64,000 nucleotides of DNA from Cryptomeria japonica (taxonomy: Eukaryota; Streptophyta; Pinopsida; Cupressales; Cupressaceae). The position numbers were made by a program, and so were the translations under genes. Of the stretch, positions 1-11,051 are shown piece by piece. The stretch is from the NCBI RefSeq assembly GCF_030272615.1, contig NC_081406.1:234670422-234734421 (forward strand). The letters are read 5' to 3'. The notes under the pieces are model-generated. The model was not told the DNA's origin and did not search any database. It saw only the letters and a list, made by a program, of their open reading frames with translations. Position 1 is the stretch's first letter, and every line of letters begins with the position of its first letter.

Positions 1-482
1 TCCTTCTAGATCTCCTTTATAGTATGATCCATTAAACAGGCTAGGTAATAGGGAAGGCTTACCCTTTCACCATGATAGAAATGGTTAAGAAGGAAGAAGT
101 GATGCCCATAAGCCCTGGTAAACCTACCGTCTAAGGTAATATATTCAATAGAAGAAAATAAGACAAACCTCCATGGCCTACAAATTCTCTTCGAGGAGTG
201 GTAGGAGTTTTCAATTTTGATCATATTTCTTCTCTCACCATCCGTAATAGGAAACTTGTCTGCAGCCTTATCTGATATCCCTCTATCCCTGTAAAATTTC
301 ATACCCTCGATAGTCAGCCCCGTGGCCTTAGCGATAACCTCTTCATCTACATTCATCATATGTGATCCAATAAATTTTTTTCCATTTTTCCAGTTCTTTA
401 TGAAGTAGTTGGTAATTGTGGGGTCCTTCCCATTCAGTCGTTCCATGAAAACATTGAGCTCCCCTACTAAAGGATACTCCAA
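1..482 (-). pseudogene. Family U ORF, N-terminal half (runs off window)
   Basis: An open frame of 158 codons runs from an ATG at 482 towards the left edge. I do not recognise the protein by name. It contains 'VDEEVIAKATGLTIEGMKFY' and 'IEYITLDGRFTRAYGHHFF', and reads like a folded cellular-type or capsid-like domain rather than pol. A second frame (627 to 343) upstream holds a charged segment with 'RNQRKVIKTREGIARKVLEK', so the original gene probably began further right and is now frameshifted. It lies directly downstream, on the same strand, of a copia gag fragment. I place it tentatively in the same family as the plus-strand pseudogene at 3873-6097 on general character only; the two cover different halves, so no alignment supports this. 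Confidence 0.45.
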
Positions 483-689
483 ACTTCTTCATTCTTTCTC
501 CATTCAGTGCATGAAGCAGGTTCAAATCTCTTCTTGTTTCCTCCCATTTTTCCAGCACCTTCCTTGCAATGCCTTCTCTCGTTTTGATAACTTTCCTCTG
601 GTTTCTGTGGTTATTCTGTAAGAGCACCCATAATCCATGTCAAATAATGATGATATGACACCTATTTAATGGCTCATTATCTTCAAGCA

Positions 690-1114
690 AGCCTTGCATC
701 AAAAAAGGTGGAAAGGTCATTAGAAATAATGATTTAAAGTACCACATTGCCTTGTATAGCTTTGGTCCTGATTGAGTAAGGATTTCATTTCACTTGCAAT
801 TTCTTTAGTCTATCCCATAGAATTTTTGTCGATCTACATGTATCCACCTATAAGGGAACATCATCGGTGAGTCCACGGAAAATAGCTTTCATGGCTTCAT
901 TATTGCACTTTCATCTTCTTTCTTCTTCAGAACTAGTGGGAGGATTGACATTCTTAGGGGGACCATTAACAACTGCCATCCCGACATCATATCCTAGGGA
1001 GGACAAGTAGACTTCCATTCTACAACTCAAAATGGCATAGTTTGATCCATTAAACACTGGAGAAGGGATTGACACTAAATAGACCATTGTATCCTTAAGC
1101 CAAAATCTACCCAA
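690..1114 (-). pseudogene. C1 copia gag fragment (N-terminus)
   Basis: An ATG at 1114 opens a frame with 'SPVFNGSNYAILSCRMEVYL', the N-terminal signature of Ty1/copia gag (usually FxGxNYxxWxxxM). After a TGA and a TAG the same frame continues as 'NNEAMKAIFRGLTDDVPL' and 'KILWDRLKKLQVK', the usual next gag motifs. It fades by about 690, where family U sequence follows. The start codon lies 33 bp inside the primer-binding site, as expected for a copia polyprotein. Gag would form the virus-like particle, but this copy is dead. Confidence 0.7.
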
Positions 1115-1146
1115 GCGAGAGAAAGCTTGATAAACGAGGTACCTAG

Positions 1147-1158
1147 GCTATGATATCA
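1147..1158 (-). other. C1 primer-binding site (initiator Met tRNA type)
   Basis: On the minus strand this reads TGATATCATAGC, a two-mismatch version of the copia primer-binding site TGGTATCAGAGC. It sits two bases inside the LTR edge at 1161. Both mismatches are G-to-A on the element strand. Confidence 0.75.
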
Positions 1159-1160
1159 AT

Positions 1161-3694
1161 TGTTAGACACAATGCACCACTAAGAGGGGAGTGAATAAGT
1201 TGTTTTCAACTTTTTCTCTTTAACTAACTTATGTGTGTATACCGGTTATGGAATGTAACATAATGTAGACATAATAGTTAGTGGAGAGACTAATCACACA
1301 ACATTATCATGTATGAGGAAAACCCAAGATAGGAAAAACCTCGGTGAGCAATGTTGCTGGAGTCTACTGCTCCAATCTAGCCTCACAATCAAATTTGTTA
1401 CAAAGTTTAGGGCACCAACCCAAGGAGCTACAACCCCTGATTTAGGGCACCAACCCAAGAAGCACCAACCCCTAACTAATTTATGGGCTACAACCCCTAC
1501 TAGTTTATGGGCACCACCCCAAAGGAGCTATAACCCCTGCACCAAGATACAACTCAGTGATCACAATGATAACATCAAGTACAAAAGAAATCATTCTATT
1601 ACAAGTGAATACTATAGCCATTTCAAATACCTTACACTACCGGTGAGACACCTCTGCTACTCTGGTTCACTTCTCTATGTTGTTGCTTTACTGGTTTACA
1701 CTCTACTATTTCTCTCCTCTGGTCGCCTCTTCTCTCAACATCTTTGCTACTCTTCACCACTAGTCTTGATAACATAGTTAGATATCTATCATCTGATTCT
1801 TGTTAGTCCTTAGCTTCCCTTCTCTTAAATCTACTATGGCTCTTTTATGCCGATGTAGACACCACCGGTTTCCTCCTCTGTCAAACTTAATGACCGACTA
1901 CCGATTATCTTGCTCTTACCGGTTAAACTCTTCAACCTGATTATCTCTCCCACTCTTACTCTCAATGAGCACTTGACTGATTTTCTCTCTTTTTCTGCAG
2001 CAACACTCTCTTAGATAGCAGCCCTTAACAATATCTTTAGCTAGCATATTTATAGCCCAATCTTCCCGCCAAAAACCATTTCAAATCACACACGGTTAGG
2101 GTTTTCTCCACTAATCATGAGGCATGTTGAATCTAATGAAATCTGATCAGATCACAACTTAGAGATGACTGCCTACACATATCCACCATTTTTGTGCCTT
2201 CCAAAACACGTCTTCCTATTTCAAAAACATGTAATCAATTTGTCAGCACACCCCTTGGTCAATCACCATTAATAGAATGATGGATTGCCTCAACAACTCT
2301 GATCTACATCCAGACAATCTACATCAATCAATGCATGCCATGGATATGGTAAGATCCATCCTATCTCAAACTACAACCCCTCTGCAATCATCCCTCGAGC
2401 TTTGCAGTCACCATTAATATTGGACCAACTTCCAACTACCTCATCGATACTCTACACCGACCTATGCAAGTTTTCCACTTCACCTCTATGTAGCATTATT
2501 GTCGGTATCCACCTTGGCACACTACTCTGTTGGTTTAGCTTAGTCACTAACCACCCACATACCGGTTCACTGACCCTTTCGACACAAATCACCTTTCCGG
2601 TTATCCTTCCTACCATTAGCTTTTCTAAACTGCCGGTGTAACCCTTACATGTGCACTTTACTGCTCTGCTAATGAAACACCTTTGTGAATATGTTCACTT
2701 GATGACACCATAGCAAATTTTGACAACTCTCCTTATCCTTTAGTATGCTACACTCCTCTTTATCAAGTGATAACCTTATCTTCCTTATCTCTTCTATGAT
2801 GTTTCACTAGTTGAGATAACATGTCAACACTCACTAATGCAAATTCTGGTAGATGTGTCTACCAGTGCAACAACATACATCCCTTGTTGCTAGTGAGACT
2901 CATTGATGACACCAAGTCATCAAACACCAATTGTTCTGCAACAACCTTCATTGGCATCCCAGTATCACCATGTATGTTCTTGCAGACTCACTAGCATCCT
3001 TCTTCATCCAACCAGTTCTCCTCTCAACTGGTTTGTCAAGACGACAAACACACCATCTCAACTCTTCATTCTTCCTTCACTGTCCTAGTAGCACACCTTG
3101 TTTTCACCTGCTTATTTGGTGTGCATTTTTAATCTCATTCTCTAGGGGCTTCCTTATCTTCCACTTGTTCATCTAGTCTCTGCATTCAATCACCTGCCTA
3201 TCTCAGGGAATCACTTTGTCAGTACAAGTGTTACTCTACCGAGTGGAGGATACATCTTTGACATGACATATGTCCTAGTCGTTTTCCATATATCATCCTA
3301 CACATAGAGGCAACATACTTTTTCAACCTATCACCTAGCCTATGATAGCTTATTCATCCGGTGGGAGTCCTACTAGTTATCCTTACACTAAAAATCTGGT
3401 GGCTTACATAAACTTCACCCCTGATGTTGACGTGATCCAAATAGCATTCCACTACATCATCACAATCAATACCCATCATGTAATCTCTTCATTCTAGTTG
3501 TATGCACAACCATATCAACAACCCTTTTACTAAGTGGAGTGGTCACTTTACTACACCTCTAGCATACTGGCACATGTCGGTTCTTCCTTCTACATGAAGA
3601 TGGTCATCAAGTTGTCACTGGTGACATCACATCATATCTTCTCCCATGCTGGTCCATCTTTCATTTTGGTCGACATCAAACTCTAATGCCAACA
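1161..3694 (-). repeat. C1 5' LTR
   Basis: The LTR begins on the plus strand with TGTTAGACAC next to the primer-binding site. The most likely outer end is ...ATGCCAACA at 3694, giving about 2.5 kb; an alternative end near 3790 is possible. A diverged, truncated copy of the same LTR lies at 45626-47175. Shared blocks include GTGTGTATACC, TATGAGGAAAACCCAAGA and the 'GGGCACCAACCCAAGGAGC' region. The palindromic motif AACCGGT(T) recurs (for example near 1240, 1917 and 2562). ORFs inside it are not conserved. The partner LTR would be left of the window. The stretch 3695-3872 shows no gene. Confidence 0.7.
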
Positions 3695-3872
3695 ACCTCT
3701 TGAACACTAATTGACATCAATGTCAGTGATACCAATAATATCCTATACTGGTTGACATCAATGACAACATAATGCCAGCAACTTTGACTTTGTTTGCAGA
3801 TAATGACAAATCCCCATTTGATGTTAATTTTTTTCTCCCTACTTTAAGTTCACCTATTATTGTGTTGCACAA

Positions 3873-6097
3873 GTGTTGGGCATGGAAGCCTCCCCATTAT
3901 TGGACATTGTTTCTATGGTGATTTGTGTCAACATCCAATCAAAGGACCCAATGACCTTTGATTATGCTTCTTACTTAGCTCATGTCATCAACCATGGGTT
4001 AGAAAAATTAAAGGGAGATAGGGTTAATGTGAATTTAAGAGTCTACTCTCACCTTATGCATATGTTTCTATATGTTGGTCAAGATATAGGGTTGTGGACT
4101 CAAGGTCTATCCATTAGGGAGTATGATAGAGCAGGAATCTGCAAGCCAGTGCAATTATGGCTACTAGCTTGGGACTAAAGATACATTAACAATCAATGCA
4201 TGCATTTTGAAGAACATTTTATGAAATGTTTATACAAACTGCTTTGACATCCATGTGCTTTTTCACTTTCCCCTCAAGTTAAGAAATTCCTTCAATCGAA
4301 AGATTTTGATGAAGAAAGAGACTTACCCATAACTAGGGGGATTGGTATTGTTTCTTGGATTACACACAGATTAGGGTGTATGGGCTTGAGGGAGAACCTT
4401 ACTTATTGCCTATGACTATCCTGGACAAAATCTCTTATTTGAAAATCTTTAGGAAATTCTCTATAGCCAGTGCTAAAAATATTACAGATCATGGGAAGCA
4501 GTCAATTGTGCCTCGCTTGTTGTCCTTTTTTGATTTTCTTGTTGAAAGTTCAAAAAGTTATTGTTTACTGCAAAATAAGTTATAATATTTCCACCTTGTG
4601 AAAGGAGACCCCAAGCCCAACTTTGATCCAAAAAGGATATATGTGGGGGGCTATAATGTCACAGAGATTTAAAGTCATAGAACATATGCCATTAATGATT
4701 GATGACTTCATTAGGAATGTGGAAAGGGAGGAAGCAATCAAGAAGAAGTCGATGCTTAACAAGGTAGCTATAGAATATGAATGTAAATTGAGGAGGAGCA
4801 AGATCAATGAAGAAATCCTGGAAGCAATTGACGACCCTGTGGCCAAAGGAAACAAACTAATGTCTCATGAATTGGAGATTCTAGATAATGCAGTGCCATT
4901 ATATGTCTTTAGAGAAAGGATTAAACATCCTAGGGAGACTACTCCCATTGCCCTCTTATCCCTTGAATCCACTATTGAATTTTTTAACATAGAAGAAGAT
5001 GTGCCACCCGTTGGGTTTGGACTTGATCATGACATTGATCTAGCAACAGGAGATCTTTACGAGATGAAAATTAATAATGTCAGAATCCTTGAGTATGAGG
5101 AATTTGTTTCAGATCAGGAGTTTGTTAACACGCTTGAGTTTCAAACCTTCTTATATAAATACAAAGGTAGGATGATCAGGTAGCAGATGGGAAATAGGAT
5201 AGAGGAAGACACTCTTCGAATGTTGTAGGAGGAAATCAATGCCGATAAAAGAGAAATGACCCCTGAAAGAGGAAGACAGCTCCTCAAGGATGCTGGTGTG
5301 ATAATTTACTCTGGGTGGGAAATGAAAGTTGTTATTATGTTTGACAGGTTTAGGAGAAAACAAAACAATGACAAACAATTGTTACTAGAGGAGGTTGATA
5401 GGATCTTTATAGGTTTAGGGTATGATCCAGAGTAGAAGGCCTTGTTGCTATGGGCTCTATATCCAAGAGGCAAGAGACCCCTACTAGTAGACACAGATGA
5501 AGCATTTGGTCACCTCATGATCCATCAAGATGGAAAAAAAGACCCTAGGGTCACTGCCTAGTTAAACCTTGATGTTGTGAAGATAAAGAAAGAACAAGTT
5601 GAGTTCTTGGTGAGGGAAAACCAAACTGTCAAAGGCCTTTATGAGAAAGCACATGAAGAGAAACAATATTGGTAGGATAAGGGATTACAGTTGGAATCGG
5701 CCCCAAGGATTATAGAGGTTGGACTTGATACTTATGAAACTGATAAATATATACATGAAACAATCTAGGATGCTTCATATTGGAGGTATAAGAGTGAGAA
5801 GGGGAATAGATTGATCAAAGCTGCACAGGCTCACACTGTCAAGCTTACTGATGACATAATTTACTCTCATTTTAAGCTTATGCTAAACTATTCTGAAGAC
5901 TTCTAGAAGATGCACACTGGTACCATCAAAGCATATACAGAGAATATGAGGTTGCACGAATGGATATAGGATATCATGACTACTCACAAATCTATGACTC
6001 TAGAGGATAAGAATGAAGTAGATACCCTATAGAAGGCACACAATGAATTCGGGGACAAATTGAAAAATGCCATCCAATTCTTGGAGAATGAACAATA
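3873..6097 (+). pseudogene. Family U pseudogene, first part, interrupted by L element
   Basis: The product is unrecognised. A first block (3873-4178) encodes 'SKDPMTFDYASYLAHVINHG' and 'LMHMFLYVGQDIGLW'. A second (4355-4585) and third (4623 onward) follow. From 4623 to 6097 the frame runs about 490 codons without a frameshift and is broken by nine stops, every one TAG: 5181, 5226, 5433, 5559, 5673, 5766, 5904, 5967 and 6030. Each sits where Gln would fit. The third block is charged and helical ('NVEREEAIKKKSMLNKVAIE'). The frame stops at 6097, where L sequence starts, and appears to resume at 18889. Confidence 0.6.
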
Positions 6098-6861
6098 CAT
6101 CAAAATCCAAGCATACACCTTCCCCATCATACTTTCCATGCATCTTAGGTCCTTATATCCCTTCATCCTCTATGCAAGGTCAGCAAAGGCACACATCCTT
6201 GAGTAAATTTCATCAATCCAAAAGAAGTCCATTTCATTCATATCCATCCATGGATTCCTTTCCCCCTCCAAGCAATTTGGATGCCAAGCATAAAAGTCAT
6301 AAGTCTAGAAATCCACATGTATTGAAGGATCAACATGTCCAATATAATCGACATGTCAAAACAAAGAACAATATGATCTATAAAGAAAAAGAAATATCCA
6401 AAAGGCCACAAAGGCCCACTAAGCAAAATCAAAAACAAAAGTCAAAATATATATGGGTTCCTAAATCCCTTGTGCAAGCAATGCACTCCAAGGAACCACA
6501 AAAGCATGAAAAATCAAAAACCACGTGGATCCCTAAGCAGCTTCTTGAAGCACAAAAAGAAAAATCCAACTTGGCATCCAAAGTTGCTATTCCTCCATCC
6601 AACCCTCTCAAATTTGTTCCTCCATCACCTTCTTCATCCGTTTTGGGCCCTTATGTCCCAAAATCCCAAGCTATTCCTCCATCCAAATCTCATAATCTGA
6701 GATCCATTTTTCCTCCATCAGTCTATCACCCCTCAAGGCATGTGCCAATGTCGATCTTGCCTTCATTTCCATCCACTGAAGCCCAATTCTTCCAATACCC
6801 TATCCATTATCCAATGCATATTTTCCATCCTTTGATCCCTTTGATCCCATCCTTTGCATAA
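6098..6861 (+). pseudogene. Family L protein, C-terminal part (5'-truncated copy)
   Basis: This is the C-terminal third of the L ORF, open from the truncation point to the stop at 6859-6861. It is nearly identical to 14621-15375 and contains the paired motifs 'YIWVPKSLVQAM' and 'TTWIPKQLLEAQ', and 'ILGPYIP' followed by 'VLGPYVPKSQ'. It ends ...PLIPLIPSFA, as does the minus-strand copy at 59573. The copy at 15375 ends differently because of a small deletion. An ATG at 6067 belongs to flanking sequence and makes an accidental fusion, so it is not the native start. Confidence 0.7.
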
Positions 6862-8789
6862 ATCCTCGCCTTAGTTTCATCTTATTTTCCATGTCCTTAT
6901 CCTACCAACGTCTTTGAGCATGCTTTTAAAGGTCATGGTCCATTTTTCTTTTCAAGGCTACTATCCAAACAAAAAGATGTTTGAGTCCTTCTTCCATCCC
7001 CTATCATGTGTCCATCTTCTATTGAAAAAGTCAAAATACAAAAAAATTGAAAAAGAAAAAAAAAAGACAAAAGAAAAAAAAAAGTAAAGCAAAAAATAAT
7101 TCGTCCACTGGTGAAAACCTGGCAAATAGGCACCTTGGGCAAGTACCATGATGAAAACCTGGCAAACAGGCATCATGCATAATCTATGAACTCCTTGCAC
7201 ATTGCACTTGGGGATAGGTTTTATCCTATCATATCCTTTTGTCCTTCATTGTTCCATTATCCTATCGAACCCCTATCATTACCCTTCATATCCTATTGTC
7301 CCTCATGTCCATTTCCTCTTTCCACCTTTGATCTTGACAAGGCTGAGGATCTTCATGAGCATCATGTATCTTGTTTGCAGCTTTTAGTCCATCATAGCTT
7401 TTGGTCATTTATCCATTTTCTTATTATAACTTTTCATCCATATTCCCCGTCTTATTGCAACTTTCTACCACTATCCGTTATCCTATCCCGACCTTCAGTC
7501 CATGTCCCTTATCCATTCTTGGTCTTGCTTATCCTATCCATATCTTATCACTATCCATACACTCTTTTTCATTCCTTGATCTTGATCTGACATAAGGATG
7601 CAAAATTTAAATATGGTTTGAAAAACCTCTTGACATGTCCCTCATGCCATGTTCCTGCTTTACATTGTCATATCCAGTCTCTTGTCCCATCATGCACTAG
7701 CCCTTGGAAATTGCATCCGTATTGTCTCCATGATAAAAGGCCTTTGTCTTCCCCTTATCAACCATCATTTTTGCAAGCCTATTTATTCACCTGTCATATT
7801 CCTTGCCTTGCTAGACACTGGGGGCAAAAATCATAAAAATTGAAAAATGTCCTAAAAAAAAAAAATCCCTAAAAAAGTCAAATAAAGTCCTGAAAAAAAT
7901 GAAGAAATTTTTTTTTCAAAAAACATTAAAATCCAAAAACACACATTTTGCAATAAATATCCTCTTAGTGCATAGGACAGATCACCAAGCATACATCCAA
8001 TGACATGCAATCAAATATTGTGCTTTACTGAAATCATGCATAAACAGATGAACTTTTTCCATCAAACCAGACATTCAAACTGATCAACATTGTCATATCA
8101 ATCAACCTCAAAATCATTTTTCCTTGTCGCTACTATCATGGGTCTTATACAGGGTGTGGTATACTCAAAACTAGACTATGTCCTGTCTTAGACGGGGTAC
8201 TGCATGTCCTGAAACCCGACAGCATGATCATCCTATTAGCACTTTCAACTTTTGACAATGAAGATCAAGATGTTTGTTTGATTTGTTGGAATTTGTGCAT
8301 CTTATCTTTTTATTGATTTATCTTTGGCCTCGATCATGTTCCTATGTTGCTCGATGATGTCACTAAGTGATTTAGAGTGACCGGGATGGTTCATGGTCCT
8401 TTTCTTTTTTGTTGTGATTGCTATTTGTTTGTGATGTGTCTGTCGTTTGCAAAAAGGGTTGCAGTTCAGCTCTGGCCTTCAATGCCATGATGCTATGCAT
8501 CCATTTTGCTACATTAAAATAAAGGTTCTCACCTACATAGTGCATTACTGAAAGCAAGTTTTTCTTCGTCTCTAACTGTCCTCTGTCTAATTTCTGCTTA
8601 CTAACATTTCTTCCGTCAGTCTTGGCAGTCTGTTTGCTCCTATCATTTTCTATCATTCTTATCGATCAATTGGCCTCTTTTTTGGATGTTTCCGGCCAAT
8701 TCCTTGAGGGGGCATGCATATGTCATTGTCATTGTCTGGGGCATTTTCATTATTGTTCTTTGAAACAACGCTTAATATCGCATTGTCTC
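6862..8789 (+). other. L post-ORF region (truncated copy): A-rich tract, hairpins, pyrimidine-rich block
   Basis: This noncoding 3' region of the element runs to the polypurine tract. It holds an A-rich tract (about 7025-7095), twin hairpins (7110-7177), a pyrimidine-rich stretch rich in TATCC and CTTATCC (7215-7570), a second A-rich block (7820-7930) and unassigned sequence. A 134-codon frame at 7186-7590 is open here and at 15688-16092 but is broken in the third copy, so I do not call it a gene. Confidence 0.6.
7110..7177 (+). other. Twin bulged RNA hairpins, L copy 1
   Basis: There are two adjacent look-alike stem-loops. Hairpin 1 (7110-7134): GGTG, bulge AAAA, CCTG, loop GCAAA, TAGG, CACC. 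Hairpin 2 (7147-7177): CATGATG, bulge AAAA, CCTG, loop GCAAA, CAGG, CATCATG. The outer stems differ in sequence but both pair, and the linker is short. The same pair occurs after the ORF in the other two L copies. The function is unknown; packaging, dimerisation or 3'-end roles are possible. Confidence 0.6.
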
Positions 8790-8803
8790 AAAGAGGGGCA
8801 AAA
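8790..8803 (+). other. L polypurine tract
   Basis: AAAGAGGGGCAAAA lies immediately before the LTR start TGTAGATGTC. The identical tract precedes the second LTR at 17291-17304. It would prime plus-strand DNA synthesis. Confidence 0.8.
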
Positions 8804-10359
8804 TGTAGATGTCTAAAAATGGTCAACGCTTGCGGAGTCATACTTTAACATTTGGCGCATTGCCTTATTTTAGGTTTTTGCATCGCATTAACATTTCTCC
8901 TATGTCACGCACTTGTTTTTTATCATTTGTGAGCATCGAGTCCTTCTTCTACATTCTTCAATCATCTCGCTCTCAAATTTGGTCTTGTCGACAACATTAT
9001 CCAGTCATGATTTTGATCGATCTTATCCTATTGCATCAATGTGTGTGCTTATTTGTCATCATCTTGGACATCGTCAATCCTAATTAGGGTTTTTTCCTCC
9101 TGTCAATCTTGCGATTGATTTGTCATTGATCGTTGTCCTCTTGTCAATCTTGTCCTCTGGTGCTCGATTTATCGTCAATCATTATCATTTTCAATCTTGT
9201 CGTTTAACGATCGATCTTGTCATTTTGCGATCGATTTGTCATCGATCATGGTCATTTTCACTATTGTCATTTTTTGTCATCGGTTCTTGTCCTCTGGTTC
9301 GATCTTGTCATTTTGCGATCAATTTGTCATTGATCGTTGTTTGTCTCAATTATGTCAATTTGGATCAATTTGTCATTGTTCCTCGTCAATTGGCGCATTT
9401 TCTCAATTAAATCATTTATCATATTGGTTATTTATCAATTCAAAATCATGATCGATATCAATTATCTTCAATCAAGACCTAATTGTCATTCTCGCATTGC
9501 TAATTCGTCTACTAGGGTTTCATGATTTTATCATTTAACCTTGTTTGTCATTTCTTCCTTTAGGATTAATAAATTTTTTATTTATCCTAAGTCTTCTCAT
9601 CGCAATTAAATGTTCATTTAATTGGCTAATTATTCCTCTTTGTGAATGAATTAATTAATAAATGAAAAATTATTGATTAATTCACTAATTTCCTAATTTT
9701 CATCATTTTCCTAATTCCTATTTTCCTAATTCCTCTTTTTCTAATTTTTTCTAATTTCTTAATTCCTAATTTCAATTTCCTTCTATTTCTCTCCTAAATT
9801 CATGGAAATGACATAGCAATTTGTCATAAATTTTCATAAATCTTTGCATAGTAATTTGTCATAAATTGTCATAAATTTTGCATAGCAATTTGTCATACAC
9901 ATGTCATAATTTGCTATTCTTGATTTGAATTTCCATTTGAATCATTATCATGCTAATTTGATCTTTTTCTCCAATTTATCTATAAATTGGATGATTTTCT
10001 TCAATCAAAATCCCCAATTGATTGCATTTTTGAACCCCTAATCAGACTATCAAATTTCTAGTCAATCACATTTCTAGTACTCTTGATCAATAAATTGTCT
10101 ACTTGCTTTCAATTATGTGTGTGCACTTGTAGGTGAGATCCACAACCAAACCATTTGAAGAGGAAAGAAGAACAATGGAGCCGCATGAAGGAAGCATTCA
10201 TATCCACATCTGGTTTGCATAGTATTTACTTTGAATGTTTTAATTTTCATGTCTCTATTGAATGTGTTTAGGATAGATCTTTGCAATTGTGCTTTCGTGA
10301 TTGAGCCATAAGACTAATATTTATATTTGCTTTGATGATTTCCGATTTCCTATGCTACA
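8804..10359 (+). repeat. L LTR, left
   Basis: 1556 bp, from TGTAGATGTC to ATGCTACA. It is closely similar to the LTR at 17305-18888 and to the solo LTR at 51318-52941 (reverse). It contains an array of GATCGATTTGTCAT-like repeats (about 9105-9380) that differs in length between copies, an AT-rich block with many CTAATTC(C) motifs (about 9690-9790), and a short ATG-initiated ORF near its 3' end. Confidence 0.85.
10175..10222 (+). CDS. Short ORF in L LTR (15 codons, MEPHEG...)
   Basis: An ATG at 10175 gives MEPHEGSIHIHIWFA and a stop. The right LTR has the same ORF at 18704-18751, and the solo LTR (51509 to 51462, minus) has MEPHEGAFESHLWFA with the same length and stop. If transcription starts upstream in the LTR, this would be an upstream ORF in the leader. 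It could equally be chance in a conserved region. Confidence 0.25.
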   Translation: MEPHEGSIHIHIWFA

Positions 10360-10364
10360 TTAAT

Positions 10365-10382
10365 TGGTGAACCTGACGTGAA
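10365..10382 (+). other. L putative primer-binding site
   Basis: TGGTGAACCTGACGTGAA starts five bases after the LTR end and opens with the TGG expected opposite a tRNA CCA end. I could not assign the tRNA from memory. It is clearly not the initiator Met type used by C1-C3 and G1. Confidence 0.5.
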
Positions 10383-11051
10383 TCATGCTTGGATCTAATA
10401 TTTTTTTTTGAATGTTTTGTGAAGTTGCAGATTTTTTTGTGGAGAAATTGCAGATTTTTCTTCTAAAAAAAAATAGTCATAATCAATTGATCACGTAAAC
10501 AATTTCGTGTAGAATTAAAATAAACGATTTCTGGGTATATTAGATCATGTTATTCCCTTTCCAGATCATCTTATGGTTTGTGATTTGGATAAATATTGAG
10601 AAAGTTATGACATTTTTAATTATGCTTCTGTAAATGGTCAAAATTTTCAAAAACAAAATCATGCAACCTTCATCTAGATTAATTTAGCTTGGCAAATTAA
10701 TCATACATTCATGCAAATTTTATCTAGATTAATCTAGGGTGGTAAATTTGATAAATTTCACATAGATTAATCTAAGAGGACAAATAATCACAACTTTTAT
10801 GGATTAATTTTGATGGTCATTCATTTCTCTTGATTCTCTAACATTGTTTGTAGCTTTGTGGCGAAACGCTTGACAAAAAATTATTTCACAAACTACTAAT
10901 GAATTGTTTGAAAGTTCGCTAGTCAAAGACCAAACAAATCAAACTCCTAACTTAGTGATTTTGCAGGTTGCCTTATATTCCAACCAAACTTTGTGTTTGT
11001 GATTCATAATTAGGCACCTAGTATGTTTGCTAAGTAGGATGATATGAACAT

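Noticed and set aside
1313-1777. 154-codon ORF within the C1 LTR
   Set aside because: It is in repetitive LTR sequence and is not preserved in the second C1 LTR at 45626-47175.
3695-3792. Extension of the C1 LTR to about 3790
   Set aside because: The sequence still resembles LTR-type ACATCAATG repeats, but ...CTCTAATGCCAACA at 3694 better matches copia LTR ends (compare C2). Left as an alternative.
6067-6097. ATG at 6067 as start of an L protein
   Set aside because: It lies in flanking family U sequence in a different frame from U. It is an accidental fusion at the truncation point.
4623-6097. Reassigned TAG codon or programmed readthrough
   Set aside because: Neighbouring frames use TAA, TGA and TAG as decay products, and plant nuclear code is standard. 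CHG deamination explains the pattern more simply.
7186-7590. 134-codon ORF, open in L copies 1 and 2 (also 15688-16092)
   Set aside because: Copies 1 and 2 are almost identical, so shared openness means little. In the more diverged copy 3 the frame is broken, and the sequence is a low-complexity pyrimidine-rich block.
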